Program-made: the position numbers and the translations under genes
The notes under the pieces: generated by a model
What the model was told of the DNA's origin: nothing
The model's database searches: none
Seen by the model: only the letters and a program-made list of their open reading frames with translations
Source: an uncultured SAR86 cluster bacterium
GTDB lineage: Bacteria > Pseudomonadota > Gammaproteobacteria > Magnimaribacterales > Magnimaribacteraceae
Reading direction: 5' to 3'
Assembly: GCA_902542325.1 (NCBI GenBank)
Contig: CACBUE010000001.1
Coordinates: forward strand, 1 to 64,000
DNA length: 64,000 nt
Shown: piece after piece, positions 8,770-16,568 of the stretch
How positions within the stretch are numbered: position 1 is the stretch's first letter
Layout: every line of letters begins with the position of its first letter

Positions 8770-9462
8770 ATGACGGATCAAACAGCAACTTTAACGCAGG
8801 ATGGAGATGTTTCAATTATTACTTTAGATGATGGAAAAGCTAATGTTTTTTCAACTAATATGAGTAATACAATCAATTCTCTTCTAGATTCAGTGCCTGA
8901 AGACAAAGGTTCTTTATTAATTACTGGTCGAGAAGGTTTATTTTCTGCTGGTTTTGATTTAAAAACTATTTCAGGAGGAGATCCAAAGGCTGCACTCGAA
9001 ATGACACAAGCTGGTTTCAAGCTTTTGTCCAGAATTTATAACTTTCCAAGGCCTGTCATAGCAGCGTCTAGCGGTCATGCAATCGCTTTAGGAGCTTTCC
9101 TTTTGTGCTGTGCTGATTACAGAGTTGGAGCATCGGGTCAATTTATAGTACAAGCAAATGAAACTCGAAATGGGATGTCGATTCCAACTCCAATTTTAGA
9201 AATTTCCAAGTCAAGGATTCTCAAGAATCATTGGTATAGAGCAATCTTAAATGCTGAAGCCTATCCTATATCTGATTCTGTGAATGCAGGCTATCTAGAT
9301 GAAGTTGTTGAGTCTGAAGAACTCATGACAAAAGCTCTTGAAGTTGCTAAAGACTTAGCAACATTGAGCCATCCTCACTATAAACTCACAAAAGATCTTG
9401 ATCAAAAAGATGTTGTCAAAAGAATAAATGACTCCATCGAAGAGATGGCTAATCCTTTCTAA
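8770..9462 (+). CDS. crotonase-fold (enoyl-CoA hydratase/isomerase family) protein
   Basis: A 230-residue crotonase-superfamily protein, somewhat short of the usual 255-260. The SAGFDLK oxyanion strand and the PVIAASSGHA helix start are present. In canonical hydratases two glutamates add water; here the first (the GGGCE position) is Phe110, while the second probably corresponds to Glu131 in ANETRNG. It is therefore unlikely to be an ordinary hydratase and may be an isomerase, thioesterase-like or other CoA enzyme. Followed by an AT-rich hairpin and tRNA-Ala. Confidence 0.8.
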   Translation: MTDQTATLTQDGDVSIITLDDGKANVFSTNMSNTINSLLDSVPEDKGSLLITGREGLFSAGFDLKTISGGDPKAALEMTQAGFKLLSRIYNFPRPVIAASSGHAIALGAFLLCCADYRVGASGQFIVQANETRNGMSIPTPILEISKSRILKNHWYRAILNAEAYPISDSVNAGYLDEVVESEELMTKALEVAKDLATLSHPHYKLTKDLDQKDVVKRINDSIEEMANPF

Positions 9463-9470
9463 ATTGAAAA

Positions 9471-9496
9471 AAAAACTTACTTAGTAGTTAGTTTTT
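9471..9496 (+). terminator. possible weak terminator after the crotonase gene
   Basis: AAAAACT at 9471-9477 pairs with AGTTTTT at 9490-9496, giving an AT-only stem with a short T run, directly between the crotonase stop and tRNA-Ala. The stem is weak, so it may not terminate efficiently. Confidence 0.35.
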
Positions 9497-9518
9497 GTTA
9501 ATCTACGCATCCCTAAGT

Positions 9519-9594
9519 GGGGCCATAGCTCAGCTGGGAGAGCGCATCCCTTGCACGGATGAGGTCGTCGGTTCGATCCCGACTGGCTCCACCA
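9519..9594 (+). tRNA. tRNA-Ala(UGC)
   Basis: A 76-nt cloverleaf with acceptor GGGGCCA/TGGCTCC (one G-U pair), D arm AGCTC/GAGC, anticodon loop containing TGC, T arm with GTTCGATCC, and an encoded CCA end at 9592-9594. It stands alone between two protein genes rather than in an rRNA spacer, where tRNA-Ala(UGC) is often found. Confidence 0.97.
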
Positions 9595-9617
9595 TTTATT
9601 AAAACTCTAGCTGTATT

Positions 9618-10112
9618 TTGAAAAATTCAATCTCTTTAATAGGAATGGCTGGTGCAGGGAAGACATCTGTAGGAAAGGCTTTATCCCTTGAGCTAGGTTA
9701 TGAATTTCTGGACACAGACAAAATAATAGAAATCTCTTATGGAAAATCTAAAGATATTATTGATTCTGAAGGTAAAGATAGATTTCGGGCTATAGAAGAA
9801 AAAGTTCTACTTTCTACAAGATTTAAGAATACTTTACTAGCTACTGGGGGCAGTGCAGTTTTTTCTCCTATAGCTATGGAACATTTATGTGATAATTCTG
9901 ATGTTATCTATTTAGAAGTCGGCTTTGAAAATATTTCTGAGAGGGTGTTGGATTTTAAAGAAAGAGGTTTTATAAAAGAATCACATCAATCAATTGAAGA
10001 TGCTTATGTGGAAAGATTAGCCCTATACGAAAAATATGCTGATTTTTCTGTGACTAATAACGGTTCAATGGAAGACTGTATTCAAAAGATTTTGTCTTTA
10101 TTAGAATCGTAG
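9618..10112 (+). CDS. shikimate kinase family protein
   Basis: A 164-residue P-loop kinase most like shikimate kinase, which phosphorylates shikimate in aromatic amino acid synthesis. Walker A is GMAGAGKT (9-16); the shikimate-binding residues Asp34, Arg57 (with Glu60) and the GG pair 77-78 match the family pattern. The start is TTG at 9618: the first ATG (codon 10) would remove the first beta strand of the P-loop domain. It is not next to aroB, the usual neighbour, and the lid region is not a perfect match, so a paralogous sugar or cyclitol kinase is possible. Confidence 0.78.
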   Translation: MKNSISLIGMAGAGKTSVGKALSLELGYEFLDTDKIIEISYGKSKDIIDSEGKDRFRAIEEKVLLSTRFKNTLLATGGSAVFSPIAMEHLCDNSDVIYLEVGFENISERVLDFKERGFIKESHQSIEDAYVERLALYEKYADFSVTNNGSMEDCIQKILSLLES

Positions 10113-10191
10113 AAAATTTGAAACTTTCTAAAGCATTTCTCAATATTTTTATTGGTATACTTAATCTTTTAAATTTTTTTGAGCAAATAAG

Positions 10192-11004
10192 ATGAGTCAA
10201 GGTTCGTATACTTTAAATTATTGGAATGTGCCTGGTCGTGGAGAGAGCATAAGAGTGATCTTAGCCCTTGGCGGAATCAAGTTTGAAAATAATTTTGTAC
10301 CTTTACCTTTACCTTTAGAAAATCCTGAGAATCAAAGTCCTCCCCCATTTGATGATGGAACTTGGGTTAAACTCAAACCTCAAACTCCATGGGGAACTCT
10401 TCCAACACTCCTCTTGCCCTCAGGTGAAACAATTGGACAACAAAGAGCTATCCTTAGATACCTAGGTAAATTAATTAAGCATGAAGGAAACTACCTTTAC
10501 CCAGAAGAGCCCGAGACCTCTGCTAGAGTTGATGGATTTATGGATATGATGGAAGACATCTGGCCGATCTTAATTGGTTTAAATGGAGCAGATTCAATGG
10601 AAACGGCACCGTTATACTCAACAATGTTAGGACAAGGCACTTTAGATGATTTTCTAAATCCTAGAATGGAAAAAGGAAATGGCGATCTTGCGACACAGTT
10701 TGATTTTTTAGAAAATGCTATTAGCAATCAAGGTCCGTTTTTATTGGGTTCCACTCTTTCGTGCGCAGATATTCTTCTTTTTGCTGCTATCTCATGGTGG
10801 GGTGCAGGAGTTTTTCCAAATATGGACAAAATGTTAGAGGGTAGACCAAAAATTGAGAAATGTATAAGAGCAGTTGGGAATATAGAAGCAATTTCTGAAT
10901 ATTACAGTAGTCTAAAATCTAGCAGGAACTCTATGCCGGTAGTGGGATCAACAAACTACTCAGATTACTACAAAAATTATCACTTATTGTGTGGCTTAGA
11001 TTAA
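10192..11004 (+). CDS. glutathione S-transferase-like protein
   Basis: A 270-residue protein with a thioredoxin-like N-terminal domain (YTLNYWNVPGRGESIRVIL, the sigma/mu-class GST start, with the likely catalytic Tyr) and an all-alpha C-terminal domain carrying the SCADILLFAAISWW segment. It would conjugate glutathione to an electrophile or act in isomerisation. It is longer than typical 200-220-residue GSTs because of inserted loops around residues 45-65 and a C-terminal tail. Converges on the aminotransferase gene with a 3-nt gap. Substrate unknown. Confidence 0.82.
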   Translation: MSQGSYTLNYWNVPGRGESIRVILALGGIKFENNFVPLPLPLENPENQSPPPFDDGTWVKLKPQTPWGTLPTLLLPSGETIGQQRAILRYLGKLIKHEGNYLYPEEPETSARVDGFMDMMEDIWPILIGLNGADSMETAPLYSTMLGQGTLDDFLNPRMEKGNGDLATQFDFLENAISNQGPFLLGSTLSCADILLFAAISWWGAGVFPNMDKMLEGRPKIEKCIRAVGNIEAISEYYSSLKSSRNSMPVVGSTNYSDYYKNYHLLCGLD

Positions 11005-11007
11005 GTC

Positions 11008-12327
11008 TCAACTAACTGAGACAGCATAGTCTACTGATTTTTTTAATACATTAACCATTAAATCAATTTCTTGATCTCCAATAATAAATGCTGGGCCCAG
11101 ACAAATGATATCTCGATATTGTCCAGTACCTCCGGGATAGAGAAAAACTCCTTCTTCAAGACCCTTTTGCATGACTTTGCTGGTAATTTTCTTAAATTCA
11201 TCAAATGGTTTTAGGTTGGTTTTATCCTCCACAATTTCTATACCTATTAGAAGTCCTTTGCCTCTTATCTCGGCAATATTTGGATGTTGTCCTACTTCAG
11301 AATTGAGTTTTTGTAATAACTTTTCACCAAGAGATTGAACTTTCTCACATAATTTTTCCTCTCTAAGGGTCTTTAGGACCTCAGCTGAAGCTGCGCATGA
11401 TTGAGGTAGTGCAGCAAATGTATGAAACATAACCTCATAACCTGCTGATTGAATAGAGTCAGCTATCATATCGGTGCTGTAGGTTCCACCAATAGCTGCA
11501 TATCCTCCACCCATTCCTTTACCTGCTACAAGGATGTCTGGTTGAGTATTGTAAAAATTACTTGCGAAGTCTATTCCGACTCTCCCAAAGCCTGTCATGA
11601 CCTCATCAGCAATTAGTAAAATATCATTTTCATTTAATATTTTCTCTGCCTCTTCCCAATATCCATCTGGAGGAGTAATTGCTCCTCCACTAGATCCATT
11701 TATAGGTTCCATTAAAAGGGCAGCTATATTTCTTGGATCTAATCTCTTGATCGTATCTCTAAGATTATCTAAATAATAATCTTTTGAGTCAGGATGAAAA
11801 CTACCTAAAGGACATCTAAGTGGATAAGGTGTTTCTATTGTGGTTGGTGAAGGGACATAACTTTCCAGTCCTCTTTTTCGAGCTTCATGACCCGAAATAC
11901 CTGACATATTTAATGTAGTACCGTGATAAGAGAGACTTCTGGTAAGAATGATATTCTTTTCGGGTTTTCCCCTACTCGCTTGATATTGTATAGCTAGTTT
12001 GACTGCAGATTCGTTTGCTTCTGATCCACCAGATGAGAGATGTATTCTAGTTAGATGAGCTGGAAGCCAATGATTTCTCAGTTCATCAAGTAAAGCTTCT
12101 CTTTCAGGAGTAAGAAAGGGAGGGAGTATGTAAGAATTATTTATTACTGCTTTTGAAATAGCCTCCGCAACTTCTTCTCTTCCATATCCGATATTATTGA
12201 CTATCGCTCCGCCAGCGGCATCTAGAATTTTTCTTCCGTCTTTAGTGTATAAGTATGCTCCCTTAGAACTTTCAAATTCTATTCCCCATGTTTGTTTGAG
12301 AAAAGGCCATTTTATTTGTTCCATCAA
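11008..12327 (-). CDS. class III PLP-dependent aminotransferase
   Basis: A 439-residue fold-type I aminotransferase of the omega-amino/acetylornithine class. DEVMTGFGR (241-249) holds the Asp that contacts the PLP pyridine nitrogen, and Lys270 in DILVAGKGMGGGY is the Schiff-base lysine; SSGGSEANE (98-106) binds the phosphate. The substrate may be an omega-amino acid, a diamine or an amine-containing osmolyte. The transporter gene upstream on the same strand ends 6 nt before this start, so uptake and transamination of one compound may be coupled; that link is inferred. Confidence 0.87.
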   Translation of the reverse strand: MMEQIKWPFLKQTWGIEFESSKGAYLYTKDGRKILDAAGGAIVNNIGYGREEVAEAISKAVINNSYILPPFLTPEREALLDELRNHWLPAHLTRIHLSSGGSEANESAVKLAIQYQASRGKPEKNIILTRSLSYHGTTLNMSGISGHEARKRGLESYVPSPTTIETPYPLRCPLGSFHPDSKDYYLDNLRDTIKRLDPRNIAALLMEPINGSSGGAITPPDGYWEEAEKILNENDILLIADEVMTGFGRVGIDFASNFYNTQPDILVAGKGMGGGYAAIGGTYSTDMIADSIQSAGYEVMFHTFAALPQSCAASAEVLKTLREEKLCEKVQSLGEKLLQKLNSEVGQHPNIAEIRGKGLLIGIEIVEDKTNLKPFDEFKKITSKVMQKGLEEGVFLYPGGTGQYRDIICLGPAFIIGDQEIDLMVNVLKKSVDYAVSVS

Positions 12328-12333
12328 TTCACC

Positions 12334-13668
12334 TTAGAATGCTAAAAGTATGTCATCTATGATTAAAACTGCCATACTCAATTGTAATACTAAACTCCCC
12401 CATAAAATTAATTTAGTTGTTACTTTGGGTTGTAGCTCTGGTTCAAGCTTATTGACTAAATAGAGCGCACCTATATTAACAATTGGTAATCCCATTGCGG
12501 CCCATATGCCTGCTATGAGAAGTAAGGTGAAGGGATTTGGTAAAACAAAATAGAATAAACCAGATAGAAATGGGATAAGGAAAGCTATCAGTTTGATTAA
12601 CTTTTTTCTTGTATTTGCTTGCTCTTTTACCAGACCCATAGAAATTAAATAGTCAGATATGGTCCTTGTGAATGCAGCTGTTCCTGATAAGAGGGTAGAG
12701 AACAAAACAAAGAATGCCAGAATGATAAAAAGCCATTTAGCCCAACCGCCGAGCACAAGAGAGAACATATTCTGAAGAGAACTTATAACATCTATATCCC
12801 AAAAAGAGCTTGTTGCTAAAGATTGTTGTAATTCAGGGATGTTGTAAAGAACACCTGCTCCTAAAAAGAAAAAGGGAAGCGTTCCAAGGGTAATGAAAAA
12901 AACTGTCACCCAAACATCAGTCTGCATAGTTTTTATCCAATGTTTTGTCTCCTCAACATTATTTCCACTATTTTCCGCATATCCTTTTTCTAAACACCAA
13001 TATGTATAAGCCATTATTTCTCCATAGCTTATTCCAGTAAAACCAAAAACAGCTAAAGCTAGGGGTAAGTACCCCGATGGAAAAGAAAAGGTAAGACCAG
13101 ATGAAACTTGCTCAGCACTGACTTGATAATCAGTAGATTGCATTGCAATTGCGATAATCATCGTCATGAAGGAGAAGAACAATACCATCACAAGCAAGGT
13201 CTTCTCTAAGCTTTTGTAAGACCCAAAATACAACAATATCCAAGTAATTAAACAAGAGATTACAACCCATATCTCTACTGTCAGAAAGGGAAACATTGTA
13301 TTGCCGGCTTCGGCCACAGCACCTGCTAATCCGCCCATACCCGCAATTGAAGGTATGACTCCGATAAACATGAACCAAACTAACCAAGAAGTAGTTTTTC
13401 CTTGGATGGATGTCTTGAAGCCAGGCATATCAGCAAAAGCTTCTAAAAATGTTTTTTTCGTAACAACTACATATCGAGCTATCTCAGCTTGGATGATAGG
13501 TTTACTCCACATGCTTAAGAGCAACCACCATAAAAGCATAAACCCAGCAGCCGCTCCTAATAAAGGTGTCATCACTATTGATCCACTTCCTACAACACTA
13601 CCTGTGACAACCACACTCGGGCCAATGAATTTTAATCTTTCAAAAAAGGTTTTAGGTGCTTCTTGCAT
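12334..13668 (-). CDS. Nramp-superfamily transporter lacking the DPGN metal motif
   Basis: A 444-residue integral membrane protein with about eleven hydrophobic segments. The opening (RLKFIGPSVVVTGSVVG) aligns with Nramp/MntH first helices, but the DPGN metal-binding motif is replaced by G-S-G-S (27-30), and the TM6 metal-site motif is replaced by a polar SYGEIMAYTYWCLEKGY stretch (214-230). It belongs to an Nramp-related branch often annotated as a divalent metal transporter by homology only. Paired with the aminotransferase gene in one operon, it could carry another substrate. Starts 25 nt from a divergent hydrolase gene. Confidence 0.8.
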   Translation of the reverse strand: MQEAPKTFFERLKFIGPSVVVTGSVVGSGSIVMTPLLGAAAGFMLLWWLLLSMWSKPIIQAEIARYVVVTKKTFLEAFADMPGFKTSIQGKTTSWLVWFMFIGVIPSIAGMGGLAGAVAEAGNTMFPFLTVEIWVVISCLITWILLYFGSYKSLEKTLLVMVLFFSFMTMIIAIAMQSTDYQVSAEQVSSGLTFSFPSGYLPLALAVFGFTGISYGEIMAYTYWCLEKGYAENSGNNVEETKHWIKTMQTDVWVTVFFITLGTLPFFFLGAGVLYNIPELQQSLATSSFWDIDVISSLQNMFSLVLGGWAKWLFIILAFFVLFSTLLSGTAAFTRTISDYLISMGLVKEQANTRKKLIKLIAFLIPFLSGLFYFVLPNPFTLLLIAGIWAAMGLPIVNIGALYLVNKLEPELQPKVTTKLILWGSLVLQLSMAVLIIDDILLAF

Positions 13669-13693
13669 TCTTGTATAGATTTTCTCACTAAAT

Positions 13694-14575
13694 ATGGAAC
13701 AATTCCTTAATTCTTTTCAGAAAAAATTAATACCAATGAAATTTAAAGTTAGTTCAGGCCTAAATATTGAAGCAACTGCCCTAGGTAATCCTGATGACCC
13801 TCTTGTAATTTTGCTTCATGGAGGTGGTCAAACAAGACACGCATGGGGTGGGACAGCTGAAAAACTATCTCAAGCAGGATTCTATGCTGTAGCTATTGAC
13901 TTAAGAGGACATGGAGACAGTGATTGGAGTAAGGAAGGAGATTACGCAATTGAGAGCTATAAAGAAGATCTGGTAAGTATTATCCATCAATTAGGCAAAG
14001 ATGCCTCCTTGATAGGTGCCTCTCTAGGCGGGATGGTTTCTTTGTCCACCGCAGGTGATAAAGAATGCAGAGATATATGTAATGCACTAGTTATGGTTGA
14101 TATAGGGATTTATCCAAATGAAGATGGATCAAATGAAATTCTTAATTTTATGAGTTCAGGTTCTAAGGGATTTAGTTCGTTAGAAGAAGCATCTGATTCA
14201 ATAGCTTCCTATCTGCCGCATCGAGAACAACCAAAAGATATCTCGGGTTTAAAAAAGAATCTAAGATTGAAAGAAGATGGAAGATATTATTGGCATTGGG
14301 ATCCCAGATTCATTGAATCTAGGACAAGTAATAGAAGTGATTACAAGTTAAGACAAAAAATGTACGCTGAATCAGTCAATGTTCCTACTTTGCTCATTAG
14401 GGGAGCTTTAAGTAATGTCGTCACTCAGGAAGAGGTCGATGATTTCTTGGAAACTATAGATCATGCTGATTTCATTGAGATAGATCATGCTGCTCATATG
14501 ATAGCTGGAGATAGAAATGATATTTTTGCTAATGCTGCTATTTCTTTTCTACAAAAGACCTTAAATTCAGAGTAA
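13694..14575 (+). CDS. alpha/beta-hydrolase
   Basis: A 293-residue alpha/beta-hydrolase with oxyanion region HGGGQTRHAW (from 42), nucleophile elbow GASLGG (Ser110), and candidate catalytic His in DHAAHMIAGD near the C-terminus; RGHGDSDW is the conserved strand-4 loop. The family includes haloalkane dehalogenase-like, epoxide-hydrolase-like and esterase members, so the reaction is not defined. No clear ribosome site is seen at ATG 13694; ATG 13736 (residue 15) is an equally plausible start and would widen the gap to the divergent transporter. Confidence 0.8.
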   Translation: MEQFLNSFQKKLIPMKFKVSSGLNIEATALGNPDDPLVILLHGGGQTRHAWGGTAEKLSQAGFYAVAIDLRGHGDSDWSKEGDYAIESYKEDLVSIIHQLGKDASLIGASLGGMVSLSTAGDKECRDICNALVMVDIGIYPNEDGSNEILNFMSSGSKGFSSLEEASDSIASYLPHREQPKDISGLKKNLRLKEDGRYYWHWDPRFIESRTSNRSDYKLRQKMYAESVNVPTLLIRGALSNVVTQEEVDDFLETIDHADFIEIDHAAHMIAGDRNDIFANAAISFLQKTLNSE

Positions 14576-14605
14576 TTTAGAGTACCTTTTGATAATATCA
14601 ATCAC

Positions 14606-15193
14606 ATGATAGTTGGTTTAACTGGTGGAATAGGAAGCGGTAAGACTGCAGTTTCAGACTGCTTTGAAGAGCTCGGGATAGTTATAGTAGATGCTGATTT
14701 AGCTTCAAGAGTAGTAGTCGAAAAAGGTAAACCATGCTTAGAACAAATATCTGAACGCTTCGGTCAAGATATCCTAAATGAAGCAGGGGAGTTAGATAGA
14801 GCAAAATTGAGAGAAATAATCTTTAACTCTGATGAAGAGAAAGATTGGCTAGAATCTTTATTGCATCCAGCCATAGCAAGACAAATACAAGACGAACTTA
14901 AAGCCTCAACAAGCCCTTATTCTATTTTAGTTTCACCCCTTTTACTTGAGACAGGTCAAAAAGATTATTGCGATAAAGTTTTAGTGGTAGATGTTCCTGT
15001 CGAAACTCAGGTTGAGAGAACTTTGAAAAGAGATGGCGTATCTGAAGAGCAAGTTCATTCTATTATTAAAGCTCAGATTTCTCGACAAAAGAGATTGGAG
15101 CATGCTGATGAAGTTATCATCAATGATAATACTCTCGAGGCTTTGCAATTAGCCGTGAAAAAACTTCATCAACAATTTATTGCTGAACTATGA
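14606..15193 (+). CDS. coaE: dephospho-CoA kinase
   Basis: Last step of coenzyme A synthesis, phosphorylating the 3'-hydroxyl of dephospho-CoA. Walker A is GLTGGIGSGKT (4-14), the substrate-binding VDADLASR follows, and the ISRQKRLEHADEVIIN C-terminal signature is intact in 195 residues. Its stop overlaps the yacG start (ATGA type, 4 nt), the usual coaE-yacG pairing of gammaproteobacteria. Confidence 0.95.
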   Translation: MIVGLTGGIGSGKTAVSDCFEELGIVIVDADLASRVVVEKGKPCLEQISERFGQDILNEAGELDRAKLREIIFNSDEEKDWLESLLHPAIARQIQDELKASTSPYSILVSPLLLETGQKDYCDKVLVVDVPVETQVERTLKRDGVSEEQVHSIIKAQISRQKRLEHADEVIINDNTLEALQLAVKKLHQQFIAEL

Positions 15194-15372
15194 AATATGT
15201 CAAATGCCCAGAATGTGGACAGCAAGCAGAATATTCTGATAAAAATGAGCATAGGCCTTTTTGCAGCCGGCGCTGCCAACTTCTTGATTTAGGAGCTTGG
15301 GCAAGTGAAGATAGAAAGATAGCAGGAGAAAAAGTTTTTGAGCCAGAAGAAGATTTTGAAACGCGTCATTAG
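15190..15372 (+). CDS. yacG: DNA gyrase inhibitor YacG-like zinc protein
   Basis: A 60-residue protein with one treble-clef zinc site: C6, C9 (KCPECG), C25 and C29 (FCSRRC), then the conserved LLDLGAWASE helix. E. coli YacG binds GyrB and inhibits gyrase. Translationally coupled to coaE. The stop overlaps the convergent argJ stop by 4 nt. Confidence 0.93.
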   Translation: MKYVKCPECGQQAEYSDKNEHRPFCSRRCQLLDLGAWASEDRKIAGEKVFEPEEDFETRH

Positions 15373-16568
15373 CTCCTGTAATTGCTATTGATTAGAACAT
15401 AATCTTCAGATAAGTCAGAAGTCATCACCTCAAAGTCTTTTTTACCAAGTCCGAGACTCACTTCGATGAGAATTTCTTTTTTTTTCATTTCCTTTGATGC
15501 GCGTTTTTCTGAATATTTAGAATCAATATAGCCCTGTTTGACCAGTGGCTGTCCATTTAATTGAATCTTAACTTTATCGATTCTATCAATGTCTTTATTT
15601 CTACCAATTGCGGAAAGTATTCTTCCCCAATTAGCATCACTCCCAAACATAGCTGTCTTAACTAGAGGCGACTCAGCTATTGTGAACGCTACAGATTTAG
15701 CTTGATCAGTATTCTTGGCTTTACCTACCTTGATTTTAATTTTTTTTGTAGCGCCTTCTGCATCTTCTACAAGTAGTTCAGCAAGATTTTTAAAGATTTC
15801 TGTGATTGCATTAGAAAGTCTTTTTTCTTCAAGAGAACCCATTCTAATAGATTTTTCTTTATTACCATTTGCAACTAATAAAGAAGAATCATTTGGGGAA
15901 GTATCTCCATCAACAGTAATAGCTTCAAAACTAACTTTGAGAGCATTAGCATGGATAGTGTTTAGAGATTTTTGAGTTAATTTTGCATCTATGAATACAA
16001 AACTCAATAATGTAGCAAAGTCGGGTCTGATCATGCCTGAACCTTTTGCAAATCCAGTTACAAAATAAGAAGTCTTGCCAACTTTGACCTCTTTAGAAAT
16101 TATTTTCGGCTTTGTGTCAGTAGTTAAAATGGCCTCAGCAGCTTTTTTCCATTTATTCTCACTTAATCCTTTTGATGCTTCTCTAAAGGCGCTTAGATAA
16201 TTTTCTGTAGCTAATGGCTCACCGATGACACCAGTTGAAAAGGGTATAACGTTCTCTTGGCTAGTTTTGAAATCTAGCGCAATCTCTTTACAGTATTTTC
16301 TAACATCCTTTAAACCTTTGGGCCCTGTAGCAGCATTTGCATTTCCAGCATTAATCAACAAAACCTTTTTGGCTTTTTTAGAATTAGATAAATTTTCAAT
16401 TGCTAATTTAACTGGCGCAGCTTTTAGTTTATTAGAGGTAAATTTTCCGCTAAGTATTGATTCTTGAGGAAGCGTTACTAGCAGGCTATCTTCTTTTCTA
16501 CCATATCGCGTATTACTTGAAGCTGTACCAAGGCTTATGCCTTGAATCTTATATATTCTTTTTGGCAT
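15369..16568 (-). CDS. argJ: bifunctional ornithine acetyltransferase / N-acetylglutamate synthase
   Basis: Transfers acetyl from N-acetylornithine to glutamate, recycling acetate in arginine synthesis. The protein is an Ntn-type enzyme that cleaves itself between Ala185 and Thr186 in the motif KGSGMI-RPDFATLL; Thr186 becomes the nucleophile. DGDTSPNDS and the C-terminal NSNYRS end are also family features. 399 residues, full length. It starts on the last base of secA and is part of the secA-argJ unit; whether it also uses acetyl-CoA cannot be told from sequence. Confidence 0.95.
   Translation of the reverse strand: MPKRIYKIQGISLGTASSNTRYGRKEDSLLVTLPQESILSGKFTSNKLKAAPVKLAIENLSNSKKAKKVLLINAGNANAATGPKGLKDVRKYCKEIALDFKTSQENVIPFSTGVIGEPLATENYLSAFREASKGLSENKWKKAAEAILTTDTKPKIISKEVKVGKTSYFVTGFAKGSGMIRPDFATLLSFVFIDAKLTQKSLNTIHANALKVSFEAITVDGDTSPNDSSLLVANGNKEKSIRMGSLEEKRLSNAITEIFKNLAELLVEDAEGATKKIKIKVGKAKNTDQAKSVAFTIAESPLVKTAMFGSDANWGRILSAIGRNKDIDRIDKVKIQLNGQPLVKQGYIDSKYSEKRASKEMKKKEILIEVSLGLGKKDFEVMTSDLSEDYVLINSNYRS

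Noticed and set aside
10113-10191. promoter (TATACT near 10156) before the GST gene
   Set aside because: The -10 looks reasonable, but no acceptable -35 lies at 16-18 nt upstream.
13301-13678. 125-residue plus-strand open frame over the Nramp-like gene
   Set aside because: Mirrors the membrane-protein reading frame on the minus strand; no ribosome site and no domain.
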